Below, piece by piece: positions 59,028 through 64,000 of a DNA stretch of 64,000 nucleotides (the stretch's first letter is position 1; the number at the start of each line of letters is the position of its first letter). The notes below the pieces were generated by a model. That model ran no database searches, had not been told where the DNA came from, and saw only the letters and a list, made by a program, of their open reading frames with translations. The position numbers and the translations under genes were made by a program. Source of the DNA: Jannaschia sp. Os4 (GTDB lineage: Bacteria > Pseudomonadota > Alphaproteobacteria > Rhodobacterales > Rhodobacteraceae); contig NZ_JAFCAR010000005.1 of NCBI RefSeq assembly GCF_016820245.1, forward strand, positions 372,001-436,000, in the 5' to 3' direction.

Positions 59028-59932
59028 CAGTCCCTCTCCATCCTCAGGCCCTCGGCCTTCAAGCGGTCCCGCAGGACCTCGATCTCGACCTCCAGATCGG
59101 TGCGATCGGAGATGAGCAGCGTCTCTCGCTTGGCGTCCATGCCCTGCTCCAGTTCGGCGAGGATGCGCTCCCACTCGGCGCGGGACTCGGCGTCCTTGGT
59201 CCGCGCCCAGAGGTCCGCGAACTTGACCGTCGCGTCGCGCGCGCCCTGCAGGTAGACGCCCAGCCACTTGCGCGCCGCCGTCAGGTCGCGGGGGTCGTCC
59301 TCGACCTGCCGGAACATCTTGCGCGCGGTCTGGGCGAAGGCCTCGACGCGCGCCTCGGCGGTGCGGTCGCGGGCGCGCAGCACGGCGTCGCGCATCGCGG
59401 CGAGGTGGCGCTCGGCCTCCTCGACGGTGCGGGCCACGCGCTCGGTCTGGAAGGCGTCGACCCCTTCCATCCCCTTGTCGCGCATCGGGTCGATCCCGAA
59501 CGAGGCGAGGTGCAGCCCCGCCGCCGCGATCCCGTAGAGCGCGCCCGCCACGACCCCGTCGAGGCCCGACATCGCCGCCAGCGTCACGCCGATCCCGGAG
59601 AGCGCCGCGCCGAAGATCTTGCGCGGGATGGCGGGGCGGCGGGCGACCTTGCGGACGGTCCACTCGGCCTCGGCGCGCAGCCCCTCCTGCGTCAGGTAGC
59701 CCGCGCCGAAGATGGCGGCCCCGGCCAGCAGGTTGGTCACCAGCGAGGCGGCCCCCGGCCCGACGAAGCCGAAGACGACCGGCACCGCGCCCAATGCCAT
59801 CAGGATCGTCGTGCGCGCCCGGCCCACGAGGGGCGGCTTGAACTCGGGGCGCCGCGCGCCCGTGCGGGGCAGGGGGGTGGCGGGGTCGCGCCGCCCCTCG
59901 GGGGAGAACTCGCCGCCGAACCGCTTGGCCAT
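59027..59932 (-). CDS. XpaC-like membrane protein
   Basis: 301 residues. After a polar N-terminus, hydrophobic helices (TTILMALGAVPVVFGFVGPG, LVTNLLAGAAIFGAGYLTQ and GAALYGI-type segment near 115) precede a long helical cytoplasmic part (TVEEAERHLAAMRDAVLRAR, DPRDLTAARKWLGVYLQGA). This layout and partnership with TelA match the 5-bromo-4-chloroindolyl phosphate hydrolysis (XpaC) family, which has no proven enzymatic activity. Its ATG follows the stop of the 31-residue gene with no gap. Confidence 0.8.
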   Translation of the reverse strand: MAKRFGGEFSPEGRRDPATPLPRTGARRPEFKPPLVGRARTTILMALGAVPVVFGFVGPGAASLVTNLLAGAAIFGAGYLTQEGLRAEAEWTVRKVARRPAIPRKIFGAALSGIGVTLAAMSGLDGVVAGALYGIAAAGLHLASFGIDPMRDKGMEGVDAFQTERVARTVEEAERHLAAMRDAVLRARDRTAEARVEAFAQTARKMFRQVEDDPRDLTAARKWLGVYLQGARDATVKFADLWARTKDAESRAEWERILAELEQGMDAKRETLLISDRTDLEVEIEVLRDRLKAEGLRMERD

Positions 59933-60028
59933 CTACAGCATGCCCCCGTCCAGCACGCCCGCGCCGGCCAGCGCGACCAGCACGGCGAGCGCGGCGAAGG
60001 CGACCTTCTGGACCCCGGTGGATTGCAT
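59933..60028 (-). CDS. 31-residue membrane peptide
   Basis: ATG at 60028 gives QSTGVQKVAFAALAVLVALA and a GAGVLDGGML end: one short helix. The TAG is immediately followed by the ATG of the XpaC-like gene. A GGGGAA ribosome-like site lies seven bases upstream. It could be a leader peptide that couples translation or a small subunit of the membrane complex. Confidence 0.5.
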   Translation of the reverse strand: MQSTGVQKVAFAALAVLVALAGAGVLDGGML

Positions 60029-60137
60029 CGGCGCGGATTCCCCATGTTGCGCGGCGGACCCTAGCGGGGCGGGCCCGTCCTCGCCAGCCCGACGCCGCAC
60101 GGGGCGCCCCGGTTCCGGGATCGTGCCGGTCGCGGCC

Positions 60138-60815
60138 CTAGCGCCGGGAGGGGTGCAGGTGCTCGTTGGGCTTGGAGGTCGGGTCGCGCCGCCGCTCGGC
60201 CAGCAGCGCGCGGCCCGCCCGCACGGCGGGCCGCTCGCCCACCTCCTCCAGCCAGCGCGCCATGTGCGGCGTGGCGTCGAGGTCGTGGCGCTGCCCCTCC
60301 CAGAGCGAGGCCCACGGCCAGATCGCCATGTCCGCGATGGTGTACTCCTCCCCCGCCACGAAGGCGCGTCCGGCCAACTGCCGGTCCAGCACCCCGTAGA
60401 GCCGCGCCGTCTCGGCCACGTATCGGTCCTGCGCGTAGGGGATCGGATCGGGGGCGTACTTGAGGAAGTGGTGCGCCTGGCCTGCCATCGGCCCGACGCC
60501 CCCCATCTGCCAGTGCAGCCAGCAGTCCACGCCGATCCGCATCCGCTCGGTCGATCCGCCGAACCGGCCCGTCTTGCGCGCGAGGTATTGCAGGATGGCG
60601 CCCGATTCCCACACCGCGATCGGCGCGCCGTCCGGTCCCTCGGGATCGACGATCGCCGGGATGCGCCCGTTCGGGTTGACGGCGAGGTAGTCCGGCGCCT
60701 TCTGCGCGCCCGTCCCGATGTCGACGGGATGCACCGCGTAGGGCAGCCCCATCTCCTCCAAGGCGATGGCGACCTTCCAGCCGTTCGGCGTGGGCCACGT
60801 GTAGAAGTCGATCAT
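60138..60815 (-). CDS. Glutathione transferase / disulfide-bond oxidoreductase (YfcG/YghU type)
   Basis: 225 residues from ATG at 60815. The thioredoxin-like N-domain starts IDFYTWPTPNGWKVAIALEE, with Thr and Asn at the catalytic positions, as in YfcG/YghU (Nu-class) enzymes that reduce disulfides with glutathione; NGRIPAIVDPEG and VWESGAILQYLA follow, then a helical C-domain with YTIADMAIWPW. It is divergent from metZ and its riboswitch. Confidence 0.92.
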   Translation of the reverse strand: MIDFYTWPTPNGWKVAIALEEMGLPYAVHPVDIGTGAQKAPDYLAVNPNGRIPAIVDPEGPDGAPIAVWESGAILQYLARKTGRFGGSTERMRIGVDCWLHWQMGGVGPMAGQAHHFLKYAPDPIPYAQDRYVAETARLYGVLDRQLAGRAFVAGEEYTIADMAIWPWASLWEGQRHDLDATPHMARWLEEVGERPAVRAGRALLAERRRDPTSKPNEHLHPSRR

Positions 60816-60912
60816 GCGGGTCCTCCTGCTCGCCGCATCGTGACCGGCGGAACCCCCCGCGCCAAGCCGTCCCGGCTTGCCGCCACCCCGCGCGCCCGGT
60901 ATTCCACGCGCC

Positions 60913-60966
60913 ACCGAGGGGATTTGAGCCGGATTGCGGCCCTCGTTAAACGAACCGCTAAAGAGG
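60913..60966 (+). promoter_or_regulatory. SAM-II riboswitch upstream of metZ
   Basis: CGAGGG (60915-60920) pairs with CCCTCG (60940-60945) to form P1; the loop GATTTGAGCCGGATTGC and the downstream GTTAAACGAACCGCTAAAGAGG-type strand (read 60945-60966) are the invariant blocks of the SAM-II (metA-motif) aptamer and form its pseudoknot with the loop. It ends 79 bases before the metZ start. Bound S-adenosylmethionine would stabilise the pseudoknot and shut off the gene. Confidence 0.9.
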
Positions 60967-61045
60967 TGCGTCCGGTCAGATGGCGACCGGCCTCTCCCAT
61001 CGCCGGCGCCACGCCACGGGGGCGCGCCCCCGACAGGAGATCCAC

Positions 61046-62239
61046 ATGAAGGACTCGACCGACCGTCCCCTCCATCCCCGGACGCGGGCCGTCCACGCCG
61101 GCACCCGCCGCTCCCAGTACGGCGAGCTGTCCGAGGCGCTCTTTCTCACCCAAGGCTTCGCCTATCCCGACAGCGCCTCGGCCGAGGCGCGGTTCGAGAG
61201 CTTGGGCGACGACGAGTTCATCTACGCCCGATACGGCAACCCCACCGTCGCCATGTTCGAGGGGCGCATGGCCGCGCTGGAGGGGGCCGAGGACGCCTTC
61301 GCCACAGCCTCCGGAATGGCCGCCGTGTCCGGCGCGCTCCTGTCCATGCTCTCCGCAGGCGACCGCATCGTCGGCGCGCGCGCGCTCTTCGGCTCCTGCC
61401 TCTATGTCCTCGAGGACGTGCTGCCCCGCTTCGGCGTCGAGGTGGAGCTGGTCGACGGCACGGACCCCGCCGCGTGGGAGCGCGCGATCACGCCGGGCAC
61501 CAAGGCCGTCTTCTTCGAATCCGTCTCCAATCCCGGCCTCGAGGTCGTCGACATCAAGGCCGTCTCGGCGCTCGCCCACGCAGTCGGCGCGACGGTCGTC
61601 GTCGACAACGTCTTCGCCACCCCCGTCGACAGCCGCGCGCTCGACCTCGGGGCGGACGTGGTCATCTACTCGACCACCAAGCACGTGGACGGGCAGGGGC
61701 GCTGCCTCGGCGGGGTGATCCTCGGGACGCGGGAGTTCGTCCGCAAAACCGCCGAGCCGTTCCTCAAGCACACCGGCGGGGCCATGTCGCCGTTCAACGC
61801 ATGGGTGATGCTCAAGGGGCTGGAGCACATGCACCTGCGGGTGGGCGCCCAAGCGGAGACGGCGCTGACGCTCGCGCGCGACCTCGAAGGGCACCCGGCC
61901 GTGGCGCGTGTCCTGCACCCCCACCTCCCCAGCCACCCCCAGCACGACGTCGCGCGCCGCCAGATGGCGATCGGCGGCACGGTGTTCTGCATCGAGGTGC
62001 GCGGCGGCAAGGACGCCTGCTTCCGCGTCCTCGACGCGCTGCGGGTGTGGACGATCTCCAACAACCTCGGGGACGCCAAGTCGATCGTCACCCATCCGGC
62101 CACCACGACGCACCAGCGCCTCCCCGAGGCGACGAAGGCCGCGCTGGGCATCACGCCCGGCCTCGTCCGCCTGTCCGCCGGGCTGGAGGACGCGGGGGAT
62201 CTCCGCGCGGACCTGATGGCGGCCCTCGCCACCGCCTAG
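61046..62239 (+). CDS. metZ: O-succinylhomoserine sulfhydrylase
   Basis: 397 residues from ATG at 61046 with CAGGAGAT upstream. Cys/Met-metabolism PLP enzyme: RTRAVHAGTRRSQYGELSEA, YARYGNPTVAMFEGRMAAL, ATASGMAAVSGALLS, VVVDNVFATP and the PLP lysine in STTKHVDGQGRCLGG (Lys212), then VWTISNNLGDAKSIVTHPATT-type region and GLVRLSAGLED. It uses sulfide, the product of the cys operon at 25-31 kb, to form homocysteine. It is controlled by the SAM-II riboswitch upstream. Confidence 0.96.
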   Translation: MKDSTDRPLHPRTRAVHAGTRRSQYGELSEALFLTQGFAYPDSASAEARFESLGDDEFIYARYGNPTVAMFEGRMAALEGAEDAFATASGMAAVSGALLSMLSAGDRIVGARALFGSCLYVLEDVLPRFGVEVELVDGTDPAAWERAITPGTKAVFFESVSNPGLEVVDIKAVSALAHAVGATVVVDNVFATPVDSRALDLGADVVIYSTTKHVDGQGRCLGGVILGTREFVRKTAEPFLKHTGGAMSPFNAWVMLKGLEHMHLRVGAQAETALTLARDLEGHPAVARVLHPHLPSHPQHDVARRQMAIGGTVFCIEVRGGKDACFRVLDALRVWTISNNLGDAKSIVTHPATTTHQRLPEATKAALGITPGLVRLSAGLEDAGDLRADLMAALATA

Positions 62240-62260
62240 ACCCGGCGCATTCGAGCGAAA

Positions 62261-62298
62261 CGGCCCGGTCGCGCCCCATCGGGGGGCAGGCCGGGCCG
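62261..62298 (+). terminator. Probable terminator after metZ
   Basis: CGGCCCGG (62261-62268) pairs with CCGGGCCG (62291-62298), enclosing a second GC-rich hairpin. It lies 21 bases after the metZ stop. There is no long T-run, so termination efficiency is uncertain. Confidence 0.5.
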
Positions 62299-62368
62299 GG
62301 AATCATCTGCATCTCCGGTTCCAGACGACGCGGCCCCGCCGCTGTCCGAACGAGAACGGAGACCAGAG

Positions 62369-62629
62369 ATGAACACCCTGAAGACCTTCCTATCCACCGA
62401 GTCCGGCGCCGTGACCGTCGACTGGGTGGTGCTGACCGCCGCCCTCGTGGGCCTCGGCCTCGCCGTCATGGGCGTGGTGTCGACCGGCGTGCAGAACGCG
62501 TCGAACTCCATCGCCGAGCAGCTCAACACCACGGTGATCGACTCGCGGTTCGAGAACACGAACGCGGGCACGGCGGACGATCCCGACTGGCAGGCGGACG
62601 GCTTCGGCAACGGCGCCGAGAACAACTGA
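62369..62629 (+). CDS. Type IVb (Flp-like) pilin, copy 1
   Basis: 86 residues. After a short basic leader (NTLKTFLSTESG) comes the hydrophobic pilin core AVTVDWVVLTAALVGLGLAV and MGVVSTGVQNASNSI. In Flp pilins a prepilin peptidase cuts after Gly and Glu5-Tyr6 follow; here the matching positions are Asp and Trp. The C-terminal part (DSRFENTNAGTADDPDWQAD) is acidic. No tad assembly genes are in the window. First of four tandem copies. Confidence 0.82.
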   Translation: MNTLKTFLSTESGAVTVDWVVLTAALVGLGLAVMGVVSTGVQNASNSIAEQLNTTVIDSRFENTNAGTADDPDWQADGFGNGAENN

Positions 62630-62639
62630 CCCAAGGCGG

Positions 62640-62661
62640 CGGGGCCGCCGAGGCGGCCCCG
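62640..62661 (+). other. Hairpin between pilin copies 1 and 2
   Basis: CGGGGCCGCC and GGCGGCCCCG (62640-62649, 62652-62661) are perfect inverted 10-mers with a two-base centre, so the effective loop takes a few stem bases. It starts 11 bases after the copy 1 stop. It probably stabilises the upstream mRNA or reduces read-through. Confidence 0.55.
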
Positions 62662-62699
62662 TCCCTCACTTCCGACCAGATCACCCAAGGAGAACCATC

Positions 62700-62957
62700 A
62701 TGTTCAAGACCTTCCTCGCTTCCGAATCCGGCGCCGTCACCGTCGACTGGGTCGTGCTGACCGCCGCCCTCGTGGGCCTTGGCCTCGCCGTCATGGGCGT
62801 GGTGTCGACCGGCGTGCAGAACGCGTCGAACTCCATCGCCACGGAGCTCAGCGCCGAGGGGCTGATCGACTCGCGGTTCGAGAACACGAACGCGGGCACG
62901 GCGGACGATCCCGACTGGCAGGCGAACGGCTTCGGCAACGGCGCCGAGAACAACTGA
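62700..62957 (+). CDS. Type IVb (Flp-like) pilin, copy 2
   Basis: 85 residues from ATG at 62700, AAGGAGA upstream. Leader FKTFLASESG, then the same core as copy 1. Its C-terminus (DSRFENTNAGTADDPDWQAN) is almost identical to copy 1, so these two form the closest pair. A GC-rich stem (CCGGGC 62971-62976 with GCCCGG 62982-62987) follows the stop. Confidence 0.82.
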   Translation: MFKTFLASESGAVTVDWVVLTAALVGLGLAVMGVVSTGVQNASNSIATELSAEGLIDSRFENTNAGTADDPDWQANGFGNGAENN

Positions 62958-63127
62958 CCCGCAGACCGGTCCGGGCCGCGCGCCCGGCCCCCCATCTTCC
63001 GCGCCCCGTCCACGATCTCCGTGGGCGGGGCGTCTCTGTTTCCGCACTGGGCGCCCACGTCCCGATCATTTCGCGCGAATTGCCCGAACACGCCCCGGAA
63101 TCGCCCAGCCCCACCATCAAACCGTCC

Positions 63128-63190
63128 CCATCGAAGGACGGCGGCACTGACCGACGCCTCGGGAACGAAGCTAACCAAGGGATACACTCC
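63128..63190 (+). repeat. Duplicated 5' leader, copy in front of pilin 3
   Basis: About 62 bases from CCATCGAAGGACGGCGGCAC through CTCGGGAACGAAG to the ribosome site are nearly identical to 63740-63801 in front of pilin 4. The duplication unit thus included regulatory or untranslated sequence. The gap 62958-63127 holds the hairpin noted above and no gene. Confidence 0.75.
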
Positions 63191-63191
63191 A

Positions 63192-63434
63192 ATGCTGAAG
63201 AACTTCATCGCCTCCGAATCCGGTGCCGTGACCGTCGACTGGGTCGTGCTGACCGCCGCCCTCGTGGGCCTCGGCCTCGCCGTCATGGGTGTGGTGTCGA
63301 CCGGCGTGCAGAACGCCTCCAACGCCATCGCGAACGAGCTGAACACCGTGTCGACGAACAGCGGCTTCCTGAACGACGCCGACGGCAACGCGGTCGGCTT
63401 CAACAACAACGCCTCGACGATCGCCGACGACTGA
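63192..63434 (+). CDS. Type IVb (Flp-like) pilin, copy 3
   Basis: 80 residues from ATG at 63192. Leader LKNFIASESG, shared core AVTVDWVVLTAALVGLGLAV, then a distinct Asn-rich C-terminus (NTVSTNSGFLNDADGNAVGF). Copy 3 and copy 4 share the leader KNFIASESG and the upstream region, so they form a second pair. A strong terminator follows. Confidence 0.82.
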   Translation: MLKNFIASESGAVTVDWVVLTAALVGLGLAVMGVVSTGVQNASNAIANELNTVSTNSGFLNDADGNAVGFNNNASTIADD

Positions 63435-63467
63435 TCCCGATCCGATCGGCCCTCCGGGGGCCGGCAG

Positions 63468-63500
63468 GGGCCGCCCGCGCACAGCGCGGGCGGCCCTTCT
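63468..63500 (+). terminator. Strong terminator after pilin 3
   Basis: GGGCCGCCCGCGC (63468-63480) and GCGCGGGCGGCCC (63484-63496) form a perfect 13-bp stem with a three-base loop, then a T/C-rich tail (TTCTCGTTCTCC). It should end transcription of copies 1-3, so copy 4 needs its own promoter. Confidence 0.85.
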
Positions 63501-63739
63501 CGTTCTCCGCTCCCCGGGGATGGGCGTCCGGCGCGGGGCCCACGGGCGATCTCGACGGGGCCGGACGGTCGCGGAACGCCTGGCGACGGCGGGGTCGCGT
63601 CCGGGGACACCGGAGACAATGGAGCGGCTTCGCCCCGATACCGACCGCATCCGCCGCCGCGCCCCGGATTGAACGCACGATTTCTCTCAAAGAGCGCGGA
63701 CATGCCCTGATCATGCCCCGACTTCCCACCACAACGGAT

Positions 63740-63801
63740 CCATCGAAGGACGGCGGCACGGACCGGCGCCTCGGGAACGAAGCAACCAAGAGAGACAAGA
63801 C
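63740..63801 (+). repeat. Duplicated 5' leader, copy in front of pilin 4
   Basis: Near-identical to 63128-63190. The gap 63435-63802 (368 bp) contains the terminator at 63468-63500, a smaller palindrome (CGGCCCTCCGGGGGCCGG at 63448-63465), about 200 bases in which I see no gene or recognisable element, and this leader with its ribosome site AAGAGAG. Confidence 0.75.
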
Positions 63802-63802
63802 C

Positions 63803-64000
63803 ATGATCAAGAACTTTATCGCCTCCGAATCCGGCGCCGTCACCGTCGACTGGGTCGTGCTGACCGCCGCCCTCGTGGGCCTCGGCCTCGCCGTCATGGG
63901 CGTCGTGTCGACCGGCGTGCAGTCCGCCTCGAACCAGATCGGCGGCGCGCTGTCCTCCGACACGCTGATCCAGTCGACCTTCCAGCAGTCGACCACCACC
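63803..64000 (+). CDS. Type IVb (Flp-like) pilin, copy 4, cut by window end
   Basis: 66 codons visible from ATG at 63803. Leader IKNFIASESG, the shared core, then SASNQIGGALSSDTLIQSTF, a different tail with several Gln, Ser and Thr. The reading frame is open to the right edge. The array may continue beyond the window. Confidence 0.8.
   Translation, partial: MIKNFIASESGAVTVDWVVLTAALVGLGLAVMGVVSTGVQSASNQIGGALSSDTLIQSTFQQSTTT

Overview
This window is very GC-rich (roughly 70% or more), densely packed DNA from a heterotrophic alphaproteobacterium, most likely family Rhodobacteraceae. The indications are: a lysis pair (muramidase plus holin) lodged between ccmE and ccmF; a cysG–DUF2849–sulfite reductase–cysH–DUF934 run; a phaZ/phaC–phaP–phaR cluster; an edd–eda pair; a SAM-II riboswitch in front of metZ; and interspersed non-coding repeats of a kind I associate with this family. 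I see no rRNA, tRNA, CRISPR array, transposase or prophage body, so this is mostly chromosomal core with a few accessory blocks.

Layout. 1–4.9 kb: end of a thioesterase, a sulfotransferase-like protein, a divergent DsbA/DsbD (ScsC/ScsB-like) pair, an IscU-like scaffold and hisI. 5–7.5 kb: Entner-Doudoroff genes edd and eda behind a promoter that carries a LacI-type operator. 7.5–9.9 kb: cytochrome b561–YceI fusion and a redoxin-like/2OG-Fe(II) oxygenase fusion. 10–12.7 kb: fabD, a periplasmic ClpP-like protein, fabG, acpP. 12.8–18 kb: murI, then ccmE, the lysis pair, ccmF and ccmH. 18–20.6 kb: fructose-type ABC transporter genes frcC-frcA-frcK without a binding protein. 20.8–24.2 kb: a selD fusion converging on mnmH, a pair sufficient for tRNA 2-selenouridine. 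25–31 kb: ferredoxin-NADP reductase and sulfate assimilation with a divergent Lrp regulator. 31.4–33 kb: small lipoproteins and a GFA-like protein. 33–38 kb: polyhydroxyalkanoate metabolism with recognisable PhaR operators. 38–47.7 kb: GrpB-like protein, exported repeat protein, aminotransferase, RNase R, DEAD-box helicase, RmuC and a four-carbon acid sugar kinase.

47.7–60 kb holds the least understood part. A plus-strand operon (two DUF4178/zinc-ribbon proteins, a 53-residue membrane protein, DUF350, membrane spermidine synthase-like protein) converges on a minus-strand block (SpeD-like decarboxylase, Dtd, PfkB kinase, a zinc-ribbon membrane protein, two small b561-like membrane proteins, an SPFH–GYF protein, a DUF2927 lipoprotein, TelA, an XpaC-like protein and a 31-residue membrane peptide). 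I read it as an envelope-stress or polyamine-linked membrane system; its function is inferred, not shown.

60–64 kb: a glutathione transferase, the SAM-II riboswitch with metZ, and four tandem near-identical type IVb (Flp-like) pilin genes, the last cut by the window end. The pilin genes share a coding core and, for copies 3 and 4, a duplicated 5' leader, pointing to recent duplication or gene conversion.
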